Positions 1-8,335 of a DNA stretch of 64,000 bases are shown here, piece after piece. The position numbers and the translations under genes are program-made. Position 1 is the stretch's first letter. Every line of letters begins with the position of its first letter. The DNA is taken from contig JADKGI010000030.1 of NCBI GenBank assembly GCA_016722285.1, positions 248,001 through 312,000 of the forward strand, written 5' to 3'. The DNA is from Saprospiraceae bacterium (GTDB lineage Bacteria > Bacteroidota > Bacteroidia > Chitinophagales > Saprospiraceae). The notes under the pieces were generated by a model, which made no database searches, was not told the origin of the DNA, and worked only from the letters and a program-made list of their open reading frames with translations.

Positions 1-1482
1 TCTTTTTGAAATATCTATATTACCAACGTTATGATTGAAACTTGTTCCACCCGGCTTAAAAAGTACAGGTGAATTTTCTTGATATTTATTGGTTCCATCA
101 GGATTTTGAGTTCCATTTCTATTGTGTGAGTTCCTGACAGTATATGTCTGTTCGTTTCCACCTGTTGTAAAGCTAACATCTGCAGTCCATCCATTTCTGT
201 TGGTTTTCCATCCCAATGTGGCGTTATAGTCACTCAGGTCGCCATCAAAAGTAGGCACATACCCTACATATTTATCCCTTATTCCATCATTATTTGTATC
301 CAAGCCAAAAAAGCTGGTCAAATATGGAAAATCTGATAGTGTTCTCCAGTATGGAGTTCTGTAATTGGCAAAACTGTTTACCTTTTTATAAACATAAGCA
401 GCATTTCCATATAATTCTGTGTTGTCACTAATTTGCGAACCGAAATTCAAGGCGAATTTTGCGGCAGTCGTTTCAGGTGATCCGTTAATATTTCCAGCAT
501 CCGGATAATCCTTTAAGAAAGCCTGAACTGTTGAAAGACTTGCACCAAAATCAGCTGCTTCTCCAGCTGCATCAACAGTGCCCGGTCTGTTTGCAAGCCC
601 GATTTTGGATAAATCAATTGTATAATTCATAAAACCCTTGCTTCCCAATTTTGTACCATTATTTAATGCAACTCCAAACATTTCTCCATCTCCTTTTGAT
701 GTTACACCTGATCGGAATGTCACTCCACCATGTTCGGCATCATCTTTCAGTATAATATTCATTACTCCTGCTATGGCATCAGATCCATACTGAGCAGAAG
801 CACCATCTCTTAGTATTTCTATCCTTTTTATCATATCAGTAGGTATTGCAGAAATATCAGCTCCTGTTTCTCCACGACCAGGTGATGTCTGTACATACAA
901 CAATGAACTCATGTTTTTTCTCTTACCATTGATAAGTATTAAGGTTCTGCTCGGACCCATGTTTCTAATCTCGTAAGGGTCAAGTAATGCTGTGGCATCA
1001 TTTACTGGCGTTTGAACTGTGTTAAACGAAGGTACCCTGTACTGCAGTGATTTGTCAAAGCTATTTTGCCCAGTACTGAGTAAGTCTTTGGCTGTAAAAA
1101 CATCTATCGGCAACGGACTGGTAGTATTTGATCGTGGTGCTGACCTGGTTCCTGTCAGGACCACGTCTTCGAGCAAAATTCCCCCTTCTGCGAGGGCTAC
1201 ATCCCAGTTTTTAGTTTCGCCAACCTTCAGAGAGATTTCAAAAGTTTGGGAAGCAAATCCAATAAAGGACGCTGTAATTGTGTAAGTACCCGGGTCAAGA
1301 TTTAGCATATATTCACCGCTTAGGTCGGTAATAGTTCCGGCATTTCCTGGTGAGGCTGAAACATTGGCGCCGATCACGGCACGACCTTCATTATCCACCA
1401 CGGTGCCTTTTACTTTCCCAATTTGAGCATTAAGACTTAACCCCAGACCAAAACTGAATAGAATGGTTAAAATTTTTTGCAT
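1..1482 (-). CDS. TonB-dependent outer-membrane receptor, N-terminal part (runs off left edge)
   Basis: The minus-strand frame is open from the ATG at 1482 to the window edge, giving 494 residues without a stop. Residues 1-20 form a signal peptide (MQKILTILFSFGLGLSLNAQ). Residues about 22-110 look like a carboxypeptidase-regulatory-like beta-sandwich (KGTVVDNEGRAVIGANVS, then GTYTITASFIGF). A plug domain follows, with RILILING-like and IKRIEILRDGASAQYGSDAIAGV segments typical of TonB-dependent receptors. The start of the beta-barrel is visible after that. The protein should take up a large substrate across the outer membrane using TonB energy; the substrate cannot be inferred. It has no partner gene on its upstream side. 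The C-terminal barrel lies outside the window. Family call is secure. Confidence 0.93.
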   Translation of the reverse strand, partial: MQKILTILFSFGLGLSLNAQIGKVKGTVVDNEGRAVIGANVSASPGNAGTITDLSGEYMLNLDPGTYTITASFIGFASQTFEISLKVGETKNWDVALAEGGILLEDVVLTGTRSAPRSNTTSPLPIDVFTAKDLLSTGQNSFDKSLQYRVPSFNTVQTPVNDATALLDPYEIRNMGPSRTLILINGKRKNMSSLLYVQTSPGRGETGADISAIPTDMIKRIEILRDGASAQYGSDAIAGVMNIILKDDAEHGGVTFRSGVTSKGDGEMFGVALNNGTKLGSKGFMNYTIDLSKIGLANRPGTVDAAGEAADFGASLSTVQAFLKDYPDAGNINGSPETTAAKFALNFGSQISDNTELYGNAAYVYKKVNSFANYRTPYWRTLSDFPYLTSFFGLDTNNDGIRDKYVGYVPTFDGDLSDYNATLGWKTNRNGWTADVSFTTGGNEQTYTVRNSHNRNGTQNPDGTNKYQENSPVLFKPGGTSFNHNVGNIDISKR

Positions 1483-1525
1483 TTTTTGTTTGTTTAGTTT
1501 GTTGAAAAAAATTGTTTTTTGACAA

Positions 1526-1533
1526 CAAAAATA
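1526..1533 (-). promoter_or_regulatory. Candidate Bacteroidota -7 element for the TonB receptor
   Basis: Read on the minus strand this is TATTTTTG, matching the phylum's TANNTTTG -7 consensus. It lies about 44 bases upstream of the receptor ATG. No good -33 TTTG was found at the expected distance, so the assignment rests on the -7 motif and position only. Confidence 0.45.
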
Positions 1534-1989
1534 ATAATTTAATTTGATATATCACATTTATTATAATATTTACTTTTGTGATATGAATCGAATATAAAAT
1601 TCTTATTTATCTGGGGTGAAATAATCAAATCCCCGTAAACTGCTTTGCATTCATAGGTACTCTTTTCATCCGGATCTCCAATATTTCGATCATCTTTGGC
1701 GGTATGATTTATCTGTAATAAAAAACCTTTGATCTTATCAACTTATTGTGACCAACAGAGCTTTGAATGTGAGCATAGGTAAAGGTTTTATTCTGTATTT
1801 TAGACACTCAGAAGTTATTTTATTATAAGTATTCAAATACTACATCATCCTTTTAATATTTCCTTATTATGAATATTAATTTTGTAGTCAAAAGAAGCTT
1901 AGTCAGTTTACGTTCCATTTTATGTATAATTCAAATTCATTATGGATCACCCAAAGTTGAGTAGTACAATGAAATATAAAAGGAATCCT

Positions 1990-1997
1990 TATCTTTG
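1990..1997 (+). promoter_or_regulatory. Candidate -7 element for the CPBP gene
   Basis: TATCTTTG matches TANNTTTG exactly and lies 20 bases upstream of the proposed TTG start at 2017. Its position supports the longer version of the CPBP gene, starting upstream of the ATG at 2160. Confidence 0.5.
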
Positions 1998-2016
1998 ACC
2001 TAAAGTATTTACAAAT

Positions 2017-2708
2017 TTGGATTTTAATTGGTTTGATCATCTTTTTGCATTTTTAATAATTATTGTCATTCCGGCGCTATCGCTTAAATCCGATAAAATG
2101 TCAGAAGAAGTGATTCAATCTTTACCACTAAAAAACATCTATTCTTTTCTAATGGACTTATGTTAATCATAAGCGCTTTACTCGTGATTACTTCCTGGAA
2201 TATTAGCAATAGGGAATGGTCGGGGATGGGTTTCTCACTGGTGGATTTTAATATTAAAGTCATCTACCTTTGTATTATAATTATCACGTTTTATTTAGCT
2301 GACATATTTTTTGGAGCAATTAATAAGGAGTATGACAAAAACAAGCTTGAAAACCTGAAATTTATTATTCCCCTGAATTGGAAAGAATACAGATCTTATA
2401 TTTTTCTGGCTATTTCGGCAGGTATATGTGAAGAAATTATTTTCAGAGGATTTCTTATTTCTTACCTTTACCATTTTCTTAGTTGGATGGATTACGGAAA
2501 CTATATTTCTGTTGCTATACCGTCCATTATTTTTTCGTTAAGCCATTTGTATCAGGGATGGTGGGCTGTGGTCAAAATAATGTTTATTGCCTTGATTCTT
2601 GGATTTATCTTCTTGTATTCGGGATCTCTCATTCCAGTCATTATTATTCATATTTTTATTGATTTGACTTCAGGAGCTGCAGCGGTTATTGCTTCCGAAA
2701 ATGAATAA
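2017..2708 (+). CDS. CPBP-family intramembrane glutamic protease, interrupted by a one-base deletion
   Basis: The long frame from ATG 2160 (182 residues) holds the CPBP/CAAX-protease motifs: EEIIFRG at residues 91-97 and FSLSH at 125-129, within four or more hydrophobic helices. The family normally has one or two further N-terminal helices. These are found upstream in another frame (2017-2160: LDFNWFDHLFAFLIII, then LPLKNIYSFLM). Adding one G near 2154-2155 joins the two frames into about 230 residues with a helix running through the junction. The proposed start is TTG at 2017, 20 bases after a good -7 element; the ATG at 2098 is an alternative. CPBP proteases cleave within membranes and include prenyl-protein and bacteriocin-immunity proteases. 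The substrate is unknown. The frame break is probably a sequencing error. Confidence 0.75.
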
Positions 2709-2727
2709 ATGATTTGTATTCTTTTTT

Positions 2728-2735
2728 TACCTTTG
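2728..2735 (+). promoter_or_regulatory. Candidate -7 element for the ABC-F gene
   Basis: TACCTTTG matches TANNTTTG and lies 26 bases before the ATG at 2762, the usual short leader in this phylum. Confidence 0.5.
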
Positions 2736-2761
2736 CAGGTTTTTAAACAATAATTTGTTTT

Positions 2762-4399
2762 ATGATTTCAGTTGATGGCTTAACCGTGGAGTTTAGCGGA
2801 AGGACTTTATTCAGTGATATATCATTTGTGATAAATGAAAATGATAAGATTGCGCTGATGGGAAAAAATGGCGCCGGAAAATCTACGATGATGAAAATTA
2901 TTGCTGGTGTTCAGAAATCAAACCGAGGTAACATCAGAAGCCCTAAAGAAGCAGTTATCGCCTATCTGCCACAACATCTACTAACCGAAGATAATTGTAC
3001 TGTTTTTGAAGAAACTTTAAAAGCCTTTGATCAGATATTTGTTATGAGAGACAGATTGTCTTTTTTGAACTCTGAAATGGAAACCCGTACTGACTATGAT
3101 TCGGATGAATATATGAAGCTCATTGAAGAGTCATCAGAACTGGGAGAAAAATTTTACTCACTTGAAGATATTAACTATGATGCTGAAGTTGAAAAGACGT
3201 TGCTTGGCTTAGGATTTGGGAGAGAAGATTTTGTAAGAAATACAAATGAATTTAGTGGTGGATGGAGGATGCGTATCGAGCTGGCAAAAATTTTACTTAA
3301 AAAACCTGACCTGATTCTTCTTGACGAACCAACCAATCATATAGATATAGAATCAGTCGTCTGGCTTGAAGACTTTTTAATCAATAAGGCCAGGGCAGTT
3401 ATGGTGATTTCGCATGATAAGGCCTTTATTGACAATATTACCAATAGGACTATTGAAGTCACCATGGGCAGAATTTACGATTATAAAGCTAATTATTCCC
3501 ACTACCTACAGCTAAGGGCTGAACGCAGAGCGGCTCAAATTAAAGCTTTTAAAGATCAACAGAAAACCATTGAAGAAAGTAAAGAATTTATAGAGAGATT
3601 CAGAGGTACCTATTCAAAGGCAAATCAGGTAAATTCCGTCGAACGGATGCTGGAAAAAATGACACTCATCGAAATAGACGAGGTTGATTCTTCGTCATTA
3701 AAATTGAAATTTCCACCGGCACCAAGGGCGGGAGACTATCCGCTAATCGTAGATCAGTTATCGAAAAATTATGGAGAGAAAAAAGTTTTTGAAGATGCAT
3801 CTCTCACCATCGAGCGAGGACAAAAGGTATCTTTCGTCGGAAGGAATGGCGAAGGCAAATCGACTATGATTAAAGCTATCATGGGTGAGATCGATTTTGA
3901 AGGCAAGTGTGGATTGGGTCATAATGTAAAAATAGGATATTTTGCCCAAAATCAGGCGTCGCTGCTGGATACAAGCCTGACAGTTTTCCAAACAGTAGAT
4001 GAAGTGGCTGAAGGTGATATCCGTACTCAGATAAAAACTATACTGGGATGTTTTTTATTTTCAGGAGATGATATTGATAAAAAAGTAAGTATGCTCTCTG
4101 GAGGTGAGCGTACCAGGTTGGCTATGGTTAAATTGCTCCTGGAGCCCGTTAATCTGCTTATTCTTGATGAACCCACAAATCACCTTGATTTGCGATCCAA
4201 GGATGTACTGAAAGAAGCTTTGCTGTCTTTTGATGGTACTTTGATTCTGGTATCACATGATAGAGATTTTCTTTCTGGATTGGCTGAAAAGGTATTTGAA
4301 TTTAAAGACAAAAGGGTCATTGAGCATTTTGAAACTGTGGATGATTTTATTGCCCGAAACCGGATGGAAAGCCTGAGAGAAATCGAGAAGAAAGGGTAA
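2762..4399 (+). CDS. ABC-F family ATP-binding protein (duplicated ATPase, no membrane domain)
   Basis: 545 residues with two ABC ATPase modules. The first has Walker A GKNGAGKST at residues 34-42, signature FSGGWRMR and Walker B LILLDEPTNHID. The second has Walker A GRNGEGKST, signature LSGGERTR and LLILDEPTNHLD. A charged linker between them (about residues 240-310) is the arm that reaches the peptidyl-transferase centre in ABC-F proteins. No transmembrane segment is present, so it is not an exporter. The family acts on ribosomes, either in translation factor roles (EttA/YbiT/Uup-like) or antibiotic protection. Sequence alone does not separate these; a housekeeping role is more likely given the context. 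It is transcribed from its own promoter and converges on the MBL operon. Confidence 0.93.
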   Translation: MISVDGLTVEFSGRTLFSDISFVINENDKIALMGKNGAGKSTMMKIIAGVQKSNRGNIRSPKEAVIAYLPQHLLTEDNCTVFEETLKAFDQIFVMRDRLSFLNSEMETRTDYDSDEYMKLIEESSELGEKFYSLEDINYDAEVEKTLLGLGFGREDFVRNTNEFSGGWRMRIELAKILLKKPDLILLDEPTNHIDIESVVWLEDFLINKARAVMVISHDKAFIDNITNRTIEVTMGRIYDYKANYSHYLQLRAERRAAQIKAFKDQQKTIEESKEFIERFRGTYSKANQVNSVERMLEKMTLIEIDEVDSSSLKLKFPPAPRAGDYPLIVDQLSKNYGEKKVFEDASLTIERGQKVSFVGRNGEGKSTMIKAIMGEIDFEGKCGLGHNVKIGYFAQNQASLLDTSLTVFQTVDEVAEGDIRTQIKTILGCFLFSGDDIDKKVSMLSGGERTRLAMVKLLLEPVNLLILDEPTNHLDLRSKDVLKEALLSFDGTLILVSHDRDFLSGLAEKVFEFKDKRVIEHFETVDDFIARNRMESLREIEKKG

Positions 4400-4448
4400 T
4401 GCAGATGGTTAAAAAGCCGTTTAAAGGTTAGGCCACTTCTATACAAAG

Positions 4449-5270
4449 TTATATTGAAAGAAGTTTTTTGATATTTTTTTGATTTGCCTCAAGGAGCGTT
4501 GGATTGTCAGCATAGTTTCTGATATGATCTTCTACCTTAAGTAAGTTTTCGGCAGACAAATCTGATTTATAAAGCTTTAGTAATTCTATATATTTAATAT
4601 CATTTAGAATTCTTGTATAAATCTCAGTAGCAGAAGTTGCCACATCTCCATGACCCGGTATAAGTACATTGATGTGGGGGAAATCAATCAGGATTTGATT
4701 TGCAAGGTGTAAGGTGTTGAGATACATATTTGCATCAAAATCAATGAAAGGCATTTCAATATTGCTCAGGTAGTCCCCGGCAATCCAGCATAATTTAGAG
4801 GGTATAAGCGTAAAAATGCCATCTGCGTTGTGTCCGGGTGAGTGAAAAAAAATCAGTTCGTAGCCATCAATCATGAGCTTCTGTCCCAAATCAATGATGA
4901 CTATATCTGAGGTAGGGTATGAGATTGGATATTCCCGCCTGATATAAAATTCATTATCAAAATCACAAATTTGTTTCAACACTTCAGCCTTGTCTGAGTT
5001 GTCTCTGAATGCAACAGAAGATATTACTATTGCATCAGGAAATGCGTTGTATCCAATGATATGATCATAATCTGAATGTGTAAATAGTAAGTACTGTTTT
5101 TTATTCTTATGCTGAGTGTTTACAAATATCTTTATAGCATCTACTTCAACAGGTAACCAATTGGGATCAACAATTAATATTGTGTCACCAAAGTCAATGA
5201 CAGTACTTGTTGTTCTGTACAAGCTGCTTTCAAAGATGGTGATACCTGCATTGGTGTATTGTATTTTCAT
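4449..5270 (-). CDS. Metallo-beta-lactamase-fold hydrolase with an altered zinc motif
   Basis: 273 residues of MBL fold. The metal motif reads THSDYDH at 64-70, so the second histidine of HxHxDH is replaced by aspartate. Later ligands are present: HSPGHNADG (about residue 140) and a C-terminal LIPGHGDV. An aspartate in IAGDYLS fits the bridging ligand. No signal peptide is visible, so it is probably cytoplasmic. It is the last gene of a four-gene minus operon and its start overlaps the Maf gene by four bases (5267-5270). MBL-fold proteins hydrolyse thioesters, phosphodiesters or lactams; the substrate here is unknown. Confidence 0.85.
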   Translation of the reverse strand: MKIQYTNAGITIFESSLYRTTSTVIDFGDTILIVDPNWLPVEVDAIKIFVNTQHKNKKQYLLFTHSDYDHIIGYNAFPDAIVISSVAFRDNSDKAEVLKQICDFDNEFYIRREYPISYPTSDIVIIDLGQKLMIDGYELIFFHSPGHNADGIFTLIPSKLCWIAGDYLSNIEMPFIDFDANMYLNTLHLANQILIDFPHINVLIPGHGDVATSATEIYTRILNDIKYIELLKLYKSDLSAENLLKVEDHIRNYADNPTLLEANQKNIKKLLSI

Positions 5271-5842
5271 CTATTACCTTTATACTTTGACAAAGCATGA
5301 TATACTTCACACATTGGTAATCCCATGACATTAGAATAACTGCCTTCGATTTTTACTACTTTACATAATCCAAGCCAATCCTGAATTCCATATGCTCCTG
5401 CCTTATCAAAAGGCTCACACGTTTCGAGATAATAATGGATTTCATCTGCTAAAATTTCATCAAAAGTGACGTGTGTCAACACAGTAAATGATTCTGTTTC
5501 TTTGGTGGTACGAATGCAAACTCCAGTGGCTACTATATGAGTTCTTCCAGAAAGTTGCCTTAGAATTCTGACCCCATCATCATAGTCTGAAGGCTTATTA
5601 TAAATAATATTGTCCAGTATAACGACACTGTCTGCGGTTATGACAATATCTTCATCTGACATTGTATCTTTAAAATCATCAGATTTTCTTTTGGCAAGGG
5701 TCTCGGCAACTTCAAGTACAGGTAAATTGCAGTCAAAGCTTTCATCCGTGTTATTGGTTCTTATTGTGCATGTAAAGCCTGCCTGAGACAGCAATTCACT
5801 TCTCCTCGGAGATTTTGATCCTAATATGATTTTTTTATCCAT
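5267..5842 (-). CDS. maf: Maf-like nucleotide pyrophosphatase
   Basis: 191 residues. The N-terminal KIILGSKSPRRSELL is the Maf signature, with the phosphate-binding SxSPRR motif. ITADSVVILD, GVRILRQLSGRTH and FDKAGAYGIQDW are further Maf motifs containing the conserved Asp, Arg/Lys and Gln residues. Members hydrolyse non-canonical or modified nucleoside triphosphates (dTTP/UTP or m7GTP types) and have been linked to division arrest. The start overlaps the UbiA gene end by eight bases and the end overlaps the MBL gene by four, so translation is probably coupled. Length is normal for the family. Confidence 0.93.
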   Translation of the reverse strand: MDKKIILGSKSPRRSELLSQAGFTCTIRTNNTDESFDCNLPVLEVAETLAKRKSDDFKDTMSDEDIVITADSVVILDNIIYNKPSDYDDGVRILRQLSGRTHIVATGVCIRTTKETESFTVLTHVTFDEILADEIHYYLETCEPFDKAGAYGIQDWLGLCKVVKIEGSYSNVMGLPMCEVYHALSKYKGNR

Positions 5843-6788
5843 GATTCAAATAGTGAGATAAGTTATTGGAAATAAGGATAATACTTCCAATTCCGGTTAA
5901 CATGATCCATTTCAATATCGAGCTTATTTTTGTAAAATCTTTCTTACTTGCTGATTTTGCAAGTATCTGAATAATAAAAATCAACGGACTAACCACCAGT
6001 AGCAAAACAAAAACAATATACCGGAAATCTTTAACTTCATGACTTACCAGCAGCCATCCACTTGCGATCAGGACCGTAAATAAACATAAAAACATACAGG
6101 TACTTTTGGCTACTTCAATACCATAAACCACGGGTAAGGTTTGGACTCCATAATGCTTATCTCCACCATGATCTTCGATATCCTTTATTATTTCTCTTAT
6201 CAAATTAACTAAAAAGGAAAAGATCATGTATCCAACAAAGATTTCAAAGATAATACCTGAATTATTAAAATTGGAAATAACTGTGATAGTTTCTCTTTCT
6301 GCTAAAAACAAAATTCCGGTGACAGAAGAAACCAGCAGACTGACTACAACATTGCCAAAAATAATGGTACCCTTCCAGAATTTTGCATATACATATAAAA
6401 AGGCACTAAAAATTATGGCAATTAGTGTCATATAAATATGGCTAACAGTGAGGTCCAGACTTAGTGAAATAATCAATGCAGACACCAATAAAGAAATATA
6501 ATATGTTTTTGCAGATTTGTTTCCGATCTTTTCCGGAATGTAGGATAAATGTGCTTTGTTTAAAGAATCAGTTTTTTGATCAAAAATATCATTGATAAGA
6601 TATCCGGCAGCAGCCACTATAATGGTAGAACCTGACAATAGACAAAATGATAAATAATCAAGCTTGGTTTCAACCCTTAATTGTCGTATCAGATATTGAT
6701 AAAAAACAAATTGGGTTAATGCGATAATAAATAGGTTTTTAAGCCTCACAATTTGAAAATATGGAGTTATTCTGGTTAGAAATTCCAT
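5835..6788 (-). CDS. UbiA-family prenyltransferase
   Basis: 317 residues with about eight or nine hydrophobic helices. The first Asp-rich motif is NDIFDQKTD (NDxxDxxxD) after residue 60, and the second is DIEDHGGD in the middle. Both bind Mg-prenyl diphosphate. The family transfers prenyl groups to aromatic acceptors or to glycerol phosphate; in Bacteroidota this operonic member is often annotated geranylgeranylglycerol-phosphate geranylgeranyltransferase-like. It is unlikely to be MenA because the motif context and operon differ, but this is not certain. It overlaps the KdsC-like gene upstream by 13 bases and maf downstream by eight. Confidence 0.88.
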   Translation of the reverse strand: MEFLTRITPYFQIVRLKNLFIIALTQFVFYQYLIRQLRVETKLDYLSFCLLSGSTIIVAAAGYLINDIFDQKTDSLNKAHLSYIPEKIGNKSAKTYYISLLVSALIISLSLDLTVSHIYMTLIAIIFSAFLYVYAKFWKGTIIFGNVVVSLLVSSVTGILFLAERETITVISNFNNSGIIFEIFVGYMIFSFLVNLIREIIKDIEDHGGDKHYGVQTLPVVYGIEVAKSTCMFLCLFTVLIASGWLLVSHEVKDFRYIVFVLLLVVSPLIFIIQILAKSASKKDFTKISSILKWIMLTGIGSIILISNNLSHYLNHG

Positions 6789-7279
6789 TTACCCTGAATT
6801 CGAAGTACCCTCTCTATTATTTCTCGTACACACCCTTGTCCTCCTTTTATTGGTGATATATACATAGCTTTGCTTAAATTTTCATTGGCCGCATCTGATG
6901 GACATGAAGATATGCCGACCAAATCATATAAAACAAGATCTGGAATATCGTCTCCCATAAAGAGAATTTCTTCTTTTTTCAAATTCAATTTGCTTTGATA
7001 TTCATTAAATGCCTGAGATTTTTCATTCAATTGGTCATAAATAAACGGTACACCTAAGAATTCAAATCTTCTTCTTACTCCTGCTGAAAATCCTTTAGTT
7101 ATTACAGCCACATTATAACCGGCTTCCATGGCAATTTTTACTGCTTGTCCGTCACGAGTGTTCATAATCCTGATGTGATCACCATTTTCCATTGAAATTA
7201 CCTCGCTGTTTGTAAATACGCCATCTACATCAAAAATAAATGTAGTAATAAAATTAAATTTACTTTGATTCATTTGCAA
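6776..7279 (-). CDS. KdsC-like HAD phosphatase (3-deoxy-D-manno-octulosonate 8-phosphate phosphatase family)
   Basis: 167 residues, the short cap-less HAD type. Motif I is FDVDGVFTN (nucleophile Asp17, acid/base Asp19). The motif II region is NVAVITKGFS, motif III is a lysine in NEKSQAF, and motif IV is MGDDIPDL. The TRDGQAVK segment after motif I is characteristic of KdsC, which releases KDO from KDO-8-phosphate for lipopolysaccharide. In this phylum some homologues act on related nonulosonate phosphates. It is the first gene of the HAD-UbiA-Maf-MBL operon. The ATG at 7279 is followed by a second Met two codons later that could also be the start. Confidence 0.88.
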   Translation of the reverse strand: MQMNQSKFNFITTFIFDVDGVFTNSEVISMENGDHIRIMNTRDGQAVKIAMEAGYNVAVITKGFSAGVRRRFEFLGVPFIYDQLNEKSQAFNEYQSKLNLKKEEILFMGDDIPDLVLYDLVGISSCPSDAANENLSKAMYISPIKGGQGCVREIIERVLRIQGKWNF

Positions 7280-7363
7280 TTTTTAGATGGATTAGTTACA
7301 TGAGACGGTATTAATTGCGAATTTGAGGAAAGTATCATTCATCCAATATTCCAGAAACGCAAT

Positions 7364-7609
7364 TTATTGATTATCTCTCCATTCATAGACCCATTTAGCC
7401 TGAATTTGTTCAAGATGGCCTTCATTGCACTGTTCTTTTGTTCCCTTAAAATTGGGTATTTCTAAAACCCAGTCGATCAGGTCAGTAAATCGAATTCTGT
7501 AAATTTTCCCTTCTCCAAAACTGTCACCAAACTTTTCATAAAGTTTCATACCTATGTCTTCGTGATCAGCCCAATCGATGGGAAGATTATCAATTTCTTC
7601 AAATGCCAT
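7364..7609 (-). CDS. iscX: IscX-like Fe-S cluster assembly protein
   Basis: 81 residues, acidic, matching the IscX (YfhJ) pattern: IDWADHEDIGMKLYEKFGD, then IRFTDLIDWVLEIPNFKG and a final QAKWVYEW. Enterobacterial IscX is a 66-residue acidic protein that binds the desulfurase IscS and iron and tunes cluster assembly. Here the protein is slightly longer, with a loop in the middle. No iscS, iscU or ferredoxin gene is nearby, so it sits apart from an ISC operon in this window. It is separated by 84 bases from the KdsC-like operon and could be its leading gene. Confidence 0.85.
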   Translation of the reverse strand: MAFEEIDNLPIDWADHEDIGMKLYEKFGDSFGEGKIYRIRFTDLIDWVLEIPNFKGTKEQCNEGHLEQIQAKWVYEWRDNQ

Positions 7610-7893
7610 AATTCTTTCATTAATATTTTAAATAGGTGATATTGTGGTTTTAAAAAAAATCTAACAAAGGGATGTTCCATCTTGTTTATATACATTAAAA
7701 ATACTTGTATAAATAAGTTTTCAATAAATTGATAATAGGGGCGGAAACCCAACAAAACTAATATTTAAGCTTTAACAAATATTTTATTATTTTTTACAAA
7801 TAAAGTTTTTTTATGTTTGAGAAAGTCTTACCTTTGCATCGCTTTTGGAAAAAGATCCATTTGTCGTTTGAAATATTGACTAAAAAGTAGCAT
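7610..7893. other. Intergenic region between iscX and the tRNA cluster
   Basis: A/T-rich spacer holding the divergent control regions of iscX and the tRNA-tuf cluster. A 67-codon minus frame here overlaps iscX and has no protein-like composition or family resemblance. Apart from the -7 element at 7829-7836 I see nothing else. Confidence 0.4.
7829..7836 (+). promoter_or_regulatory. Candidate -7 element for the tRNA-tuf transcript
   Basis: TACCTTTG matches TANNTTTG exactly. It lies 57 bases before the first tRNA and no other promoter-like element is seen before tuf, so it probably drives the four tRNAs and perhaps tuf. Confidence 0.55.
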
Positions 7894-7967
7894 GCCAGTG
7901 TAGCTCAGTTGGCCAGAGCAGCTGATTTGTAATCAGCGGGTCGGGGGTTCGAATCCCTCCACTGGCT
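7894..7967 (+). tRNA. tRNA-Thr (anticodon TGT)
   Basis: Full cloverleaf: acceptor GCCAGTG pairs with CACTGGC, the anticodon arm CTGAT-TTGTAAT-loop carries TGT, and the T-arm GGGGGTTCGAATCCCTC is canonical. 74 nt with discriminator T; CCA is not encoded. It reads ACA/ACN threonine codons. First of four tandem tRNAs before tuf. Confidence 0.96.
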
Positions 7968-7981
7968 CTGAAGAGAGAAAC

Positions 7982-8064
7982 GGGGATGCGCCGAAGTTGG
8001 AGAGACGGGGCAGACTGTAAATCTGTTGGCTATGCCTGAATAGGTTCGAATCCTATCATCCCCA
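7982..8064 (+). tRNA. tRNA-Tyr (anticodon GTA)
   Basis: Acceptor GGGGATG pairs with CATCCCC. The anticodon stem CAGA/TCTG encloses CTGTAAA with anticodon GTA. A long variable arm and 83-nt length mark it as class II, as expected for bacterial tyrosine tRNA. Discriminator A, no encoded CCA. It lies 14 bases after tRNA-Thr. Confidence 0.96.
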
Positions 8065-8094
8065 CATATGCTCTTTTGATTTGCTTTATATCAT

Positions 8095-8167
8095 GCGGAA
8101 GTAGCTCAGTTGGTAGAGCATCAGCCTTCCAAGCTGAGGGTCGCGAGTTCGAGTCTCGTCTTCCGCT
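8095..8167 (+). tRNA. tRNA-Gly (anticodon TCC)
   Basis: Acceptor GCGGAAG pairs with CTTCCGC. The anticodon loop CTTCCAA carries TCC. D-arm GCTCAGTTGGTAGAGC and T-arm GCGAGTTCGAGTCTCGT are canonical. 73 nt, discriminator T, no encoded CCA. Confidence 0.96.
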
Positions 8168-8206
8168 CCAATTTTTCAGACACCCGGAGCTAATAGTTTT
8201 GTTTTG

Positions 8207-8278
<72 letters not shown>

Positions 8279-8335
8279 CATTTTAATGTATATAATTTAT
8301 TACTAAATATTTAAAGTTCAGAAAATTTTTAACTG

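Larger units (their letters stand above)
1483..2016. other. Non-coding stretch between TonB receptor and CPBP gene
   Basis: About 530 bases with no convincing coding frame. It contains the -7 elements listed separately and one further plus-strand TACTTTTG at 1571-1578 with no gene behind it. On the minus strand around 1620-1760 there are short open pieces (for example one reading MIEILEIRMKRVPMNAKQ), but they are broken by stops and I recognise no family. It may be a decayed gene or simply spacer. Confidence 0.4.

Noticed and set aside
7552..7755. 67-codon minus frame over the 5' end of iscX
   Set aside because: It overlaps iscX in another frame, is Phe/Ile/Lys-rich low-complexity, and has no family resemblance.
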